A stretch of 64,000 nt of DNA from Puccinellia tenuiflora (GCA_012064385.1 QRDG01001828.1:1-64000); one strand, 5' to 3'; positions 36,315-49,691 are shown, counted from the first letter of the stretch. The notes: generated by a model from the letters alone, not told the origin. Program-made: numbers and translations.

Positions 36315-38182
36315 TGTTGGGAATATGCCCTAGAGGCAATAATAAAATGGTTTATTAGCATATTCATATTTATGATAATAGTTTATTATCCATGCTATAA
36401 TTGTATTAACTGGAAACATAATACATGTGTGGAATATAAACAAACAGGTGTCCCTAGTAAGCCTCTACCGGACTAGTTCGTTAGTCAAGAGATGGTTAGA
36501 GTTTCCTAACCATGGACTTGTTATAGTCACTTGATAACGGAGTCATATCATTAGGAGTAATGATGTGATGGACAAGACCCAAATAATAAAGAGTTGCAAT
36601 TGATCGTGTCACAACAGTTTTATTGCCAACACTTTTAGTATGCCAAGTATAGTTTCCTTAGACCATGAGATTATGTCACTCCCGTTTACCGGAGGAATAC
36701 TTTGTGGACATCAAACGTCACTTCGTAACTGGGTGATTATAAAGGTGGCTTTCAGGTATCTCCGATGGTATTTGTTGGGTGACATGAATCAAGACTGGGA
36801 TTTGTCCTTCCTTGTGACGGAAAAGATATCTCTGGGCCCTCTCGGTAATATAGCATCAGAAAGGTTGCAACCATGTGATTAAGTGTTAATCACGGAGATC
36901 CTATATTATGGACGAGTAAAGAGAATTTGCCAGGTAACAAGATAGAACTAGATATGGAGATATCGACGATCAAATCTCGGGCAAATTAAATATCGTTGAG
37001 ACAAAGGGAATCGTATATGAGATTAAGAATCTCCGGCATCGTGGTTCAATCGATAAAGAACTTCGTTGAATATGTGGGAGTCAATATGGGCATCCCGGTC
37101 CCGCTATTGATTATTGATATGATCATGTCTGCATGTTCTCGAACCCGTAGGGTCACACACTTAACGCTCCGATGTAGCTAGGGTTAGCGATAAGATAAAT
37201 TGATGGAATGATCGAATGGTGATTCAGAGTCTCGGATAGGATCCCGGACGTCACGAGGAGTTCCGGAGTGGTCCGGAGAATAAGATTCATATAAGGAAAG
37301 TGGTTTCCGGAGGTATCGGAAAAGTTCTGGGATTTTCTGGAAGGGTTCCGGAAGATTCTAGAAGGTTCTAGAGGGGTCTAGAAGTGGAGCCCATAGGAGT
37401 ATGGGGCCCACATGATTTAAAGGGGTGGTGGACTGGCCTCATGGGCCAGCCGCACCACAGCCCTAAGGGGCCCATGCGTGTGGGCTTGGAGCCCAAGGGA
37501 AGGCGCCCCAACTTGGGGGCCAAGGAAAGGGGGGGCCGGCCAGCCCTCCCCAAACCCTAGCACGCCCCTCCCCTTGCCTCCACCTATAAAAGGAGGGGTG
37601 GGGGTGCGGCACACCCTGGCCAAGGCTGCCTAGCCGTACCCCTCTCCCTTGCCCTAGCCGCCGCCTCCTTCACCTCCCCATGGCGCCACCTCTCCCCGAA
37701 GGGCTGCCGCCATCTCCTCCACCATAGATGCTGCACCACCCCTAGCCGTAGGGCTGCTGCACCATGCCTTCCTCTCCCTCTCCTCTTGCTTGGCTTGGCG
37801 AAGCCCTGCTCGTGGAGACTACACCATCAACGCCACCACAACCGTCGTGGTGCCGAGATCCATCTAGCCATCTCCACCTTGCTTGCGGGATCAAGAAGGC
37901 GGAGATCTACATCGAGCCGTACGTGTGGATACCGCGGAGGTGCTACCCTTGTGGCACTTCGTCGGATTGGACTTCGAGGAAATACATCTTCTCGCGACTA
38001 GATGAGTCTAGTTGCGGGGATCGACTAGCCAACCCCTACGCCGACAAAACGCGTTTGTTGATCTTCAAGGGTAAGAGATTGGATCTCATCTTCGCTACCT
38101 CCATCTAGTAGATCTAGATCCTTGGGGTTTATTCCGCTTGTTGCGTAGGAAAATTTTTGTTTTCTATGCTGCGACCCCTTCA
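36315..38182 (+). repeat. 5' LTR of the Copia element (1868 bp)
   Basis: TATAAAAG box at 37585-37592, followed by a GC-rich transcribed leader. ORFs within it are incidental. It ends directly before the PBS. Confidence 0.94.
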
Positions 38183-41100
38183 GTGGTATCAGAGCCTAGA
38201 TCTATTCGTAGATGTTGGTGCGATTAGAACACAAGTGTTGTGGGCGTTGATATTTTGTGTTGCTACCTTCTCGCGTGCACTTTGCGTCTTTGCGGTATTG
38301 TGAGATGAAGCGGCCCGGACCAACCTTACTCGTCCACGCACGAGAGACCGGTTCCACGACTGACATGCAACTTGTTTTGCATAAGTGGCTGGCGGGTGTC
38401 TGTTTCTCTTGCTTTAGTGAAGATGCAATTTTCAATGGAAGGCCTTTCAAAAGGATGAGTAAATAAGCAACTACTATATCACCGTTGTGGTTTTGCGTAG
38501 ATTAGAACGGTTCTATCTCGTTGACCCAAGCCACGTAAAAATTGCAATAAACAAAGTAGAGGACGTCTAACTTGTTTTTGCAGAGGGGGTCATGTGATGT
38601 GGTATGACCAATATGTGATTTGTGATAATGTATGCAATGATCATGTTTGTAATCTTTCACGACTTGCATGTCGTTGAGTACGGCAACCGGCCGGAGCCAT
38701 ATGGTTGTCTTTTATTTTATGTGACCTGCGTGTCATTGAATCACCATGTAATTGCTTTACTTTATTGCTAAGAGTAGCATTAGTTGTAGTTGCAATAGTT
38801 GGTGGACAACCATGGTGATGGCGCCATGATGATGGAGATCATGCCGGTGATGGAGATCATGCCGGTGCTTTGAAGATGGAGATCAAAAAGCATAAGAAGA
38901 AAGGCCATATCATATCACAATTATGAATTGCATGTGATGTTAATCCCTTTTTGTGCACCTTATTGTTATGCTTAGATGTGATCGCGACGGTAGCATGATA
39001 AGGTGATCTCTCATGTTAATATCAAGATGTGTTCTTCCCTAGTATGCACCGTTGCCAAAGATCTTCGTTTCGAAGCACCACGTGATGATCGGGTGTGATA
39101 GATTCAACGTTCACATACAACGGGTGTAAGCCAGATTTACACACGCGAAAATACTACGGTTTCCTTGACGAGCCTAGCATGTACAGACATGGCCTCGGAA
39201 CACAAGAACCGAAAGGTTAAACACGAGTCATATGGATGATATGATCAACATGGCGATGTTCACCATTGAAGCTACATCACCTCACGTGATGATCGGTTGT
39301 GGTGTAGTGGATTTGGATCGTGTATCACTAAACAACCAGAGAGATGTTGAGTTTAGTGGGAGTTCATTAAGATGAACTAAAATTATCATAACAAAAGTCC
39401 AGATGTCTTTGCAAAAATCCTTGTAGATCATGGCCGACTACGGTAGTCTGTTCGTTGCTGAAAAATTGCGTCTCGATGGGTCAATTTTGTTAAAGTGGTA
39501 CTTGCGTCCTGAAAGAAGTCCTACACACCAATGATGAGCTCTACATGTTAGAAGAACCAATAGGAGATAAACCCAAAAAAATTTCTGCAAGCGATGAAGA
39601 GTACATGGAGTGGTTTTGAACCACCTACTTGAAAGTCAAGTGGATGATGTGTACCTTCATGAATTCTGACCTAAGTAGACAATTCAAGAACTTGATTGCA
39701 ATGGAGATTGTTGATGAGCTGAAAAATAGTTTTTCAGCACAAGTTAGAATTGTAAGGTTCGAATGTATGAACGGTTTTCTTTCACTCAAGATGGAAGAGA
39801 ACACTTGCTTGGAACAACACCTGAGGATAATGCATGAGATACATCATCATCTAGTGCTTGTTTGGAACCACGAGATGAATGACGGTTTCGCGACAGATGG
39901 GGTGATACACTAGCTTCTCCCCAGCTTCAAGAATTGTGTCGGAGACTAGGTCATGGGAAGGGATTTGATCACTTTCTGTGAGTTTGTGTCTCAGCTGCGT
40001 CATGTCAAAGTGGAACCCATAGCAAGAGAAGTTGACAATGCAGAAAGTATATATTGATATACAAGTTATAAGTGTTTAAGTCCAAATTGCAATTGTGGCG
40101 GTTCCGATAAGTATTTGATACTCATTCTGTTTTATGAAAACAGAACCTGCTGCTTGAGGTTTGCATAAAGGATATGGGAAGACGTTGCGGAATGGTGGCA
40201 ATCAAGGAGTTGATGCTGGCAACGATCTGTCTCTACATTTATCATTTTGGATTAGAGGATTTGAATAAGTGTTGTAATCAAATTAAGTGTGATTTTAATT
40301 AGTGTGTCTTGCTTATGTGAGACGGTTATTCATGTTAAAGACAATGGTTGTTCTATTTTCATGAGTAATCCTTTTTGGAAATCACAAGTTTTCGATTATA
40401 AGTGTATTATTCTTATTATAATCTAAATGATAAATTGGTTGAACATTTATAAATAAAAGACATGCTAATGATATCCAAAACTTAATAATGACAATTGTTT
40501 AAGTCGTGCTAAATATTGAATAAACATTTTGATGTTTTATCAATACGCCTTATTGTAAGGAGTATGACTAAAATGCCACCCTTTGGAAGTGTGTCATGAG
40601 TTGCCGAAAATAAACACAAGTGTTGGTTGTATTTTCAGCAAATGTGAGATGTCATTATTTTTGTGTGCTCCATCATAAGTGATATGAGTAAATAGGTGTA
40701 TTTATTCGAGTTATGATATTTGATAAGATCAAATAAATTTCTGGAGTTTAGGATATTAAGGTAACAAGAAATTGAGTCTTTATGATTTGATCAAAAGAGA
40801 CAAAATATTTGAGTTATATGTTAGTATGTGGACTTGTGAGAAGTGTTATCACAAATTACAATGTTTAGAATATTTCAAGGCGTTTGATATGTCCTAAGAT
40901 ATTGTAATCACACACTATTTGATATTGTGTGGTCTCAAAGAAGGGTTTTACTTCGGGGGTTTGATAAATAGCATTTAGATTTATTTGATAAACACTCTGT
41001 TTAGAAATAAGGATCTATTTAATGATTTGCATTTCGCATATGAGTTATGTGAAACAGTGGTTTCATTAATTATGAGATAATTAGAAACTATTGCAAATAA

Positions 41101-42899
41101 AGTTTGTAGTATATTCATATGTGACTATGAATAGAGATTCCACAATGAGAGACTAAAAGGGACAAATCAATTGTTGATTGTGTTAAATGTTTTAGTGGAT
41201 TTATCGTGAAAAGGTTTCATTGATAAAAGAATTGATGGAATAGAAAAGCTAAAACCTTGCTTGTTTATGTATCAAGTGGCACATATGTAAAGTGCTATGT
41301 TGGTTAAAACTTGACACATAAAGGAATTGATGATGGTGATCATTGAATTTCGGTTTAGCTTGTCTAAACAAAAGTAGGATTCAAGAATATAAAATTTTGT
41401 CAGGTTACAAAATAATATTCATGATTTACTTGTCATGTTTGAGAAACAAGACATACCTACGAAACTACAAAGAAAAAAAATAGAAACCTTAAATACGAAA
41501 ATGACTAAGAGTCATTCGATGTTAAGTTTAAATCACAAAGTAATTGTTGCTTGATTTTGTGAAAGTGATGTTTCACATATTTATTCCTCAAAAGGTGTTT
41601 TGTAGAGAATAAATAAAACTTAAGCTAGTAGAGTACTAGTGTTCGTATAAAGAGTTCTCGATATTAATAGTTAATTAAGAATTTTGGAGGTGTCCAAAAT
41701 ATCGAGAAAATACACGAGTGTGATCTAATTAAAATATGTGGTGACATATATTAAGTCAGAGCAGAAACTATTTTCCAAGATCAAAATATGTGGTGACATA
41801 TGTTTGAGTGGGAGCTAGTTAAATCATGGTCAAATATAGAGATAACATATTTCTGAGTGGGAGCCAAAGTGGTTTCACAATTTAATATGTGTATGGTGTA
41901 TATTTGAGTGGGAGTTTACAACATCTTGTTTGTGTGAAATGGAGATTTCATAAATGTTGTAAATAAGTCAGGATCCAAAGTATAACTTATGGAGTTAGTC
42001 AAATATCCATGGAGATGGATGTATCTATGGAGGATAGATATGTTTGATAAAGCATTATGTCATGATGTTTAACCTAAGTAAGATTTTGAAGGAGTTCAAA
42101 ATGAAACAAGAGAAGAAAGGTTCATCTGCTTGTGAAAAATAGGTGAAACATTGAGTTGATAACTCAGTACAAAAATGATGGTTGGAGGATATGTTAGAAT
42201 TCGCTATGAATTGCTCATAGGTCTAAAACATATAAGAACCATGTGTTTGTATTTGACGATATGTGACCCAAGTTCTTGGTTAGAAGAACATGTTAAGTGA
42301 GGAGTCATTTTTCATGGAGTTGAGATAATAGAATCTGGAGATTGGTAGACTTGGTTGAAGTCATAAAACCAAACTAGATTGGAAATCTCATAATAGCAGA
42401 AGCACAGCGAAAGCATGATCGAAAATATCGAAGTGACATGATTGCACTGTCGATTTGTGAGTCTACAACATATAGGAGTATATGATTAATTCAAGGATTA
42501 AAAGATATAATATTTTGGTTTGAGAAATTTTGTTTCAAGACTGAGTGAGTTCCGGGTGCGCATGCTATGTGAAAGTCCTCTTGACTGATCATACGTCATG
42601 TAGGCATAAAAGGAAAACGAAAATCTCACTCTCTAACCAAATATATTATATTCATCATGTGATGATGAGAATTATCATGTGATGATAATAGGTTTATCAT
42701 GAGATGATAAAGTAATGTCAAATTAGGTGACATTGACGTTTTGCAAAGAACATAAAGAACTGTATAGTACAGAACACGGACAGAACCTCTTCCACGAGCA
42801 AACATGATCAGCACTGAGACTCCATGAGTGTTTAGACACCATGAGTGTTGGATCGAGAAAATGTAAACTAGATTATTGACTCTAGTGCAAGTGGGAGAC
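38183..42899 (+). other. Internal domain of the Copia element, almost entirely decayed
   Basis: It begins with the PBS and a BARE-like leader. From about 39100 to 42890 it is AT-rich and littered with stops. Phrases such as GTGAGTGGGAG-like and TTTGAGTGGGAG blocks near 41800-41920 look like eroded pol or 3' sequences. No intact protease, integrase, RT or RNase H could be read. Confidence 0.75.
39629..39913 (+). pseudogene. Copia gag relic (UBN2-type)
   Basis: About 94 codons with the pattern of the Copia gag capsid region: MNSDLSRQFKN, MEIVDELKNSFSAQVRIVRF, LSLKMEENTCLEQHLRIMHE. An upstream stop (TGA near 39617) and the loss of everything after position 39913 show it is a remnant. No CCHC knuckle follows. 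Confidence 0.7.
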
Positions 42900-44768
42900 T
42901 GTTGGGAATATGCCCTAGAGGCAATAATAAAATGGTTTATTAGCATATTCATGTTTATGATAATAGTTTATTATCCATGCTATAATTGTATTAACTGGAA
43001 ACATAATACATGTGTGGAATATAAACAAACAGGTGTCCCTAGTAAGCCTCTACCGGACTAGTTCGTTAGTCAAGAGATGGTTAGAGTTTCCTAACCATGG
43101 ACTTGTTATAGTCACTTGATAACGGAGTCATATCATTAGGAGTAATGATGTGATGGACAAGACCCAAATAATAAAGAGTTGCAATTGATCGTGTCACAAC
43201 AGTTTTATTGCCAACACTTTTAGTATGCCAAGTATAGTTTCCTTAGACCATGAGATTATGTCACTCCCATTTACCGGAGGAATACTTTGTGGACATCAAA
43301 CGTCACTTCGTAACTGGGTGATTATAAAGGTGGCTTTCAGGTATCTCCGATGGTATTTGTTGGGTGACATGAATCAAGACTGGGATTTGTCCTTCCTTGT
43401 GACGGAAAAGATATCTCTGGGCCCTCTCGGTAATATAGCATCAGAAAGGTTGCAACCATGTGATTAAGTGTTAATCACGGAGATCCTATATTATGGACGA
43501 GTAAAGAGAATTTGCCAGGTAACGAGATAGAACTAGATATGGAGATATTGACGATCAAATCTCGGGCAAATTAAATATCGTTGAGACAAAGGGAATCGTA
43601 TATGAGATTAAGAATCTCCGGCATCGTGGTTCAATCGATAAAGAACTTCGTTGAATATGTGGGAGTCAATATGGGCATCCCGGTCCCGCTATTGATTATT
43701 GATATGATCATGTCTGCATGTTCTCGAACCCGTAGGGTCACACACTTAACGCTCCGATGTAGCTAGGGTTAGCGATAAGATAAATTGATGGAATGATCGA
43801 ATGGTGATTCGGAGTCTCGGATAGGATCCCGGACGTCACGAGGAGTTCCGGAGTGGTCCGGAGAATAAGATTCATATAAGGAAAGTGGTTTCCGGAGGTA
43901 TCGGAAAAGTTCTGGGATTTTCTGGAAGGGTTCCGGAAGATTCTAGAAGGTTCTAGAGGGGTCTAGAAGTGGAGCCCATAGGAGTATGGGGCCCACATGA
44001 TTTAAAGGGGTGGTGGACTGGCCTCATGGGCCAGCCGCACCACAGCCCTAAGGGGCCCATGCGTGTGGGCTTGGAGCCCAAGGGAAGGCGCCCCAACTTG
44101 GGGGCCAAGGAAAGGGGGGGCCGGCCAGCCCTCCCCAAACCCTAGCACGCCCCTCCCCTTGCCTCCACCTATAAAAGGAGGGGTGGGGGTGCGGCACACC
44201 CTGGCCAAGGCTGCCTAGCCGCACCCCTCTCCCTTGCCCTAGCCGCCGCCTCCTTCACCTCCCCATGGCGCCACCTCTCCCCGAAGGGCTGCCGCCATCT
44301 CCTCCACCATAGATGCTGCACCACCCCTAGCCGTAGGGCTGCTGCACCATGCCTTCCTCTCCCTCTCCTCTTGCTTGGCTTGGCGAAGCCCTGCTCGTGG
44401 AGACTACACCATCAATGCCACCACAACCGTCGTGGTGCCGAGATCCATCTAGCCATCTCCACCTTGCTTGCGGGATCAAGAAGGCGGAGATCTACATCGA
44501 GCCGTACGTGTGGATACCGCGGAGGTGCTACCCCTTGTGGCACTTCGTCGGATTGGACTTCGAGGAAATACATCTCCTCGCGACTAGATGAGTCTAGTTG
44601 CGGGGATCGACTAGCCAACCCCTGCGCCGACAAAACGCGTTTGTTGATCTTCAAGGGTAAGAGATTGGATCTCATCTTCGCTACCTCCATCTAGTAGATC
44701 TAGATCCTTGGGGTTTATTCCGCTTGTTGCGTAGGAAAATTTTTGTTTTCTATGCTGCGACCCCTTCA
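42900..44768 (+). repeat. 3' LTR of the Copia element (1869 bp)
   Basis: Nearly identical to 36315-38182. TATAAAAG box at 44170-44177. The sequence after it returns to transposase codons. Confidence 0.94.
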
Positions 44769-47629
44769 GATTCATCGAGCCGTAAATCAAAGAAGCCAGT
44801 GCCACAGAAAGTTCTATGGTATTTCCCACTCGTTAAAAGACTGCATAGGCTGTACATGACAGAAGATATGTCATCTGATATGAAATGGCATAAGGAGAAA
44901 CGTAAAGATGATGGCGTAATGAGGTATCCTGCTGATTCGAAGGCCTGGAAGCACCTTGATGAAAAATATAGTGACAAAGAATTCACAAAGGATGCTCGCA
45001 GTGTTCGGCTTGGCCTTGCTTCAGATGGATTCAACCCCTTTGGGCTAATGAGTATATCACACACTACATGGCCTGTGATTCTGATCACATATAACTTGCC
45101 ACCCTGGATGTGTATGAAACAACAGAATTGGATAATGTCAATGATTATTCCGGGACCAAAGTCAGCAGGAAATAACATTGATGTGTACTTACAGCCTTTG
45201 ATTGATGAACTGATAGTTCTATGGGAGGATGGTGCTGAAACATATGATGCTGCAACTAAACAAAATTTCAGGCTGTATGCATGCTTGTTGTGGACCATCA
45301 ATGACTACCCGGCTTACGCAATGCTGAGTGGTTGGAGCACAAAAGAAAAGCTAGCATGTCCTTATTGCCACAGGCACACAGATTTTAAATGGCTCAAGTA
45401 TGGTAGAAAGCATTGCTACATGGGACACAGACGTTTTCTGCGGAAAAACCACAAATGGCATCGAAACAAGTGTATATATGTTCGACAACAAGACAGATCA
45501 TAGAGAAGCCCCGGAGCCACTTACAGGCATACAAGTACTAGAGCAGCTTGATAGCATTCAGCATGCACCATTTGGGCGGTCAGGCGGAAGAAAAGTGTGT
45601 TTTTTCAGCTCCCATATTGGAGGCACTTGCTCTTTAGGCACAATTTGGATGTTATGCACATCGAGAAGAATATTTGTGACAGCATTGTGGGGACTTTGCT
45701 TGAGATGGATGGGAAATCAAAGGATGGTACGAAGGCTCGTCTTGATTTGGAGGACTTGAAAATTAGGAAGGATCAGCATGCAAAACAGGTAGGTAAGAAG
45801 TACACGATGAAGAAAGGGTTGTATGCTTTAAAAAAGGAAGAGAAGATGATGCTCCTCAGGTTTCTGCAGAGCATACGGATGCCTGATGGCTATGCTTCAC
45901 ACATTAAGCGATGTGTGGTCCTCGAGCACTGCAAGTTTAGTGGACTAAAATCTCATGAGTGCCATGTTATATTACAGAAACTTCTTCCTATTGCGTTGCG
46001 CAAGCTTCTGCCAGAGAATATCCTTATCCCATTGCTTCAGCTGAGTAAATTCTTTTCTGATTTATACTCCAAGGAGTTAAGGGATGAAGATTTGGAGAAT
46101 TTGGGCAACCAAATTCCAGAAATTCTATGTCAGCTCGAGATGATCTATCCACCAGCTTTCTTTGATATTATGATGCATCTCCCGATTCATCTAGCTCGAG
46201 AAGCATGGTTGGCAGGGCCTGTACAGTACAGATGGATGTATCCGGTTGAGCGATACCTGCGTACGCTGAAGGGATATGTGTGTAACAAGGCTCACCCTGA
46301 AGGTTCCATTGCAGAGGGGTACATACTAGAAGAGTGCATGACGTTTTGCACTCGATTCGTTCAAGGCATGCCTACAAAACTAAGTCGGTCCGAACGCCAT
46401 GCAGATGGAGCTACAGATGAACCACCAACATGGATTAGCATAATGAGTACAGTAGATTACTCCAAGAAAGGTTTTGTCTGTGAATCACTCTCTTTGGATG
46501 ATATTAATCAAATGAGGCACTACATAATAACAAACTGCGAGCAAACCTACCCATGGATTGAGTAAGGATACTTATGTATTTGTTTCATATCATGATATGC
46601 ATTAATACTTTGGTGATGAAGTAACCATCATTTCTCTCTTAAGGGAACATATTCAGGAGCTCACAAGGAACAATTGTCCTAATCCTAAAAAGAAACATAA
46701 AGAAGAGTTTGTTGGCTGGTTCGAGAGACGGGTAAGTTACTTTAACATTTTCACAAATGTTCCTCCTAATAAAAAAACATTTATGTACATTACACTCATA
46801 CATATTATATTCGATGAAACAGATCACACAACTCCATAAAGATGGGAAGGTCAGCAATCTGTTGTATGCACTAGCTAAAGGGCCTGATCACATTGCTCGT
46901 GTGTACAACCGTGCAGTAGTGAATGGATATTACTTTCGGAATTCCTATATAGAGGAGGACTTGAGTACCCAAAATAGTGGCGTCGTAGTCAATGTCCAAG
47001 AAAGCACTGGCAGTACTGATTATTATGGGGTGATAAAGAAAATCATATTTCTTGACTTTCCTCCCGATAAGGAGGTTGTTCTATTGCAGTGTGACTGGTT
47101 CGACGTGCCTTCTGCCAATAGAAATCAGAGTAAGGGGTATAAGAAGGACAGATATGGAATTATTGACCTTGACACTACTATACACCGATTCAAGGAAGAC
47201 CCTTACATTCTAGGCATCCAAGCTGAACAGGTTTTCTATGTGAGAGATGTGAAGAACCCTAATTGGGCAAGTGCTATTAAAATGAATCCACGCAATTTGT
47301 TTGCTCCTTCTGTTTTAGATGGTGCAAACCGTGATGATGCTGCAGAAGGAAATGAAGGTGGTGACGCAGATGTACAGGATGTCGTCGATGAAGGAATTAT
47401 AGTTCCAGAATTCAAACTACTTGACAAGATCACTAGTTGGTGCAGAAACGATGATGAAGGAACCAGCGTTGATGTTTCAGTTATAGAAAGTATAAGACAT
47501 GTTGAGTTTGACGAAGATCAAGTCGAATATGATGATGATTCGGATGATGATGAGGCTTACGTAAATGATGGCCATGTTGCTCCTTTCGGACAAGATGAAC
47601 TCGATGATGACCCAGGATTCTTTGTGTAG

Positions 47630-48464
47630 GCTGTCTCTGCACTGTTTGGCTTAGATGTTTTGCCATGATCAGGGACACATTTATGTGCTTGAATGATCAT
47701 GTAATAATATAATTTTTAGTTTAGATTCTCCAAAGTATGAGTGTTTAGTAATTATGAATTTCGATGCTATATGTACAAGTGAAATTGCGTCTTATATGAG
47801 TTCTTGATTGATTATTCAGTACTATCACTTGTTGCAACATAAGTAAATGGTAAGTGCTTCAGTACTGTCACTTGACTGGCTGCCGTGCCGCGCCGTTAAC
47901 ACCGATAGTGGGGCCTACTGTCCCCTTCCTGTCTAAATGACTAAATCACGTCCCGTTCCTGTGTAAATCCAATCCCCTTCACTCTACACTCCACCCACTC
48001 GCTCACTCGTCCCCACCGCCACACTAGACCTCGCCGGCGGAGGAGCCATCGCCATCCGCAGCCGTCGCCGACCGCCGCTGCCGCCTCCGAGCCGCCTCCG
48101 ACCGCCGCTGACGTCGCCGAGCCGCCTCCGACCGCCTCCATCACTATCCTCCGAGATGCGGACGGGGTAGGACTCCATCCCTAATCTCAATCCCTTGCCT
48201 GCACCTCTATGCTCCATCCGTATCCTCCATCACTAGGCCTCCATCGACCTTGTCGGCGGAGGTCGGTTTGGAAATTGATTAGGTAAGGTTTTCCAATCGT
48301 GAGTTAGTGGTTAGGGTTTCCGATGGTGAGGATGTTGATTTGGGTTTGGATTAGGTTAGGTTTTAGGATCTGATGCAATGCAATGCACCTTATTGGATGG
48401 TGAGTTAGGTGTTGACTTGTAATGAGTTTGCATTTTTTTTCTTTCATGTTTTGCTAGGCCGGAA
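47630..48464. other. Transposase 3' flank and leader of the B3-like gene
   Basis: AT-rich to about 47870, then a GC-rich, CCGCC-repeat leader (48010-48140) and a T-rich stretch before the next start codon. This is the usual layout of a grass 5' UTR with an intron. No separate gene seen. Confidence 0.5.
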
Positions 48465-49430
48465 ATGGAGCCAGAGGTGCCACTCATTGTGCTTGATCCC
48501 TCGGATAGTGAGCCTCTTCTCTAAGAGTGAGCCTCTTCTCCAGAGAGTGACCCTCCTTCTCCGGGCAATGATCCTTCAGAGAGTGATTCTTCTTTGGAGA
48601 GTGATTGTTCTTCCGAAGATTCATTCTTTGACCTGACAATCCGAGGTACTATTTTCCCTTAACGCATTGTACTTGTAATTACATTGCACTTGTGTTAACA
48701 CATGGTTGTGCTGAAATGCAGGTCCAGGTGTTATGGGAGGTGACATCTTGGATGAATTCTGCGTGTTTGCCAACCAAGTGGTATTGGCTCCTGATGAAGT
48801 TGTTGTTCTGAAGAACATCTGTGCTGAACAGGAACCAAGGATACCACTGTATGTTTGCAAAATGCAGATGACTAACATTGTTGAGGGCAAAGGCAAAATG
48901 GTAAGTGGTTCCACCTCCTCTTTTCTGCTATTTGTTTGCTAAGTTCAGTTGGATCATATTACTTGACTTGCAATTGAACATAGAGTGACTGCAATTTGAC
49001 ATAGAAATTCACAGCTTGTTATCCTTTTTTGTGTTTGCCATTTCTTTGCATAGAATTTGACAAAGCAATTTAACATAGAATTTTATTTGCCATTTCTTTG
49101 CAGTAATTCAACAAAGACTTCACCAACATCTACCTTAGAAGCCACCTTCCAACAAATCCAAGACCCATAGTTGTCCACTTTATCAAAAACCAGAAGAGTG
49201 AGGAAGTGAAGATGAAGATTGCTAAGGGCACAAAGCATGCCATCATGACCTCAAACTGGATGACTGTAGTGAAGGGCGCCCCATTAGTGTATGGTGCTAT
49301 TGTGATGTTCTGGATTCGGCGCTCCACACTCAATGGTTTCAAGGTGTTTGTGGACAAGCTTCAGCCAGGTGCATTTGGGCTTGGGACCAAGAAGCATATG
49401 CGCCTGTTAAAAGCTCAGGGTTTCATTTAG
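48465..49430 (+). pseudogene. B3-like DNA-binding domain gene carried by the CACTA element, with stops
   Basis: Three exons can be traced: 48465-48645 (MEPEVPLIVLDPSDSEP, then a Ser/Asp/Pro/Glu-rich stretch in a shifted frame), 48722-48900 (VLAPDEVVVLKNICAEQ, LYVCKMQMTNIV) and 49104-49430 (FNKDFTNIYLRSHLPTNP, KHAIMTSNWMTVVKG, PLVYGAIVMFWIRR, GFKVFVDKL). The last part fits the plant B3 fold: a basic 'K-x-MT' strand, then W and 'G-x-VMFW' blocks. B3 domains bind DNA, typically in transcription factors. Exon 1 has an in-frame TAA (near 48522) and exon 3 begins with an in-frame TAA right after its acceptor, so this copy looks dead. It follows TNP2 in the same orientation and may be a captured host gene. 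The assignment to B3 rests on motif reading only. Confidence 0.6.
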
Positions 49431-49488
49431 AACTGGGAATGAACAGGCCTGCTAGATAATAGATTATTATTATGTAATGAATGTGTTG

Positions 49489-49672
49489 GTTGTAGTCCTG
49501 GGTAGCGGAGCTAGAACTCTGGTCTTAGAAAAACATGTTGAAAGTGTTTTTGGCCTATGTGTCTCACCGGTGGTAGTGTGGCCTGGGCGGGGAGCTGTAA
49601 AAGAGATAAAAAACTATGTATGCTGGTTGTGGTTTCAATGAAACCGGGGCGAGGCCCTTCCTATCTAAAAAA
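49489..49672 (+). mobile_element. 5'-truncated LINE 3' end with A-tail, TSD about 19 bp
   Basis: The segment ends TCCTATCTAAAAAAA and has the AATGAAACCGGGGCGAGGCC type 3' end seen in grass LINEs. The flanks ATTATGTAATGAATGTGTTG (49469-49488) and ATTATGTAATGAATTGTTG (49673-49691) form an imperfect target duplication with one indel. Confidence 0.7.
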
Positions 49673-49691
49673 ATTATGTAATGAATTGTTG

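Larger units (their letters stand above)
36315..44768 (+). mobile_element. Non-autonomous Copia retrotransposon of BARE-1/WIS/Angela type, TSD GATTC
   Basis: LTRs at 36315-38182 and 42900-44768 open TGTTGGGAATATGCCC and close CCCCTTCA. The duplication GATTC lies at 36310-36314 and 44769-44773. The PBS TGGTATCAGAGCC (initiator tRNA-Met type) is at 38184-38196, and CAAGTGGGAGAC precedes the 3' LTR. I count nine substitutions and one 1-bp indel between the LTRs by eye; all nine substitutions are transitions. The internal domain has only a gag relic, so the element must have moved using proteins of a related autonomous element. It inserted into the TNP2 transposase. Confidence 0.95.
36029..47629 (+). 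pseudogene. TNP2-type CACTA transposase (Transposase_21, DUF4218, DUF4216), split by a Copia element
   Basis: Coding sequence runs from about 36029 (SFIAKLYQMKCVTGMTN) to 36314 (KIHTCVNDCVLFRNEHAD, ECPVCHASRWKSRP). It is interrupted by the Copia element and resumes in frame at 44769 (KVLWYFPLVKRLHRLYMTED, DGFNPFGLMSISHTTWP, ACPYCHRHTDFKWLKYG). Further exons are 44769-46561, 46644-46731 and 46823-47629 with GT/AG borders. In order these give the Transposase_21 core, DUF4218 (FFDIMMHLPIHLAREAWLAG), DUF4216 (VNGYYFRNSYIEE, LLQCDWFDV) and an acidic tail. TNP2 cuts and joins CACTA ends. Frameshifts near 36108, 45475 and 45596 and the missing N-terminal domain mean this copy is not functional as sequenced, though most domains are otherwise well kept. 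Plus-strand orientation sets the element's orientation. Confidence 0.92.

Noticed and set aside
37764..38108. ORFs in the Copia LTR leader (also 44349-44694)
   Set aside because: They sit between the LTR TATA box and the PBS, and differ in frame between the two LTRs because of a one-base indel.
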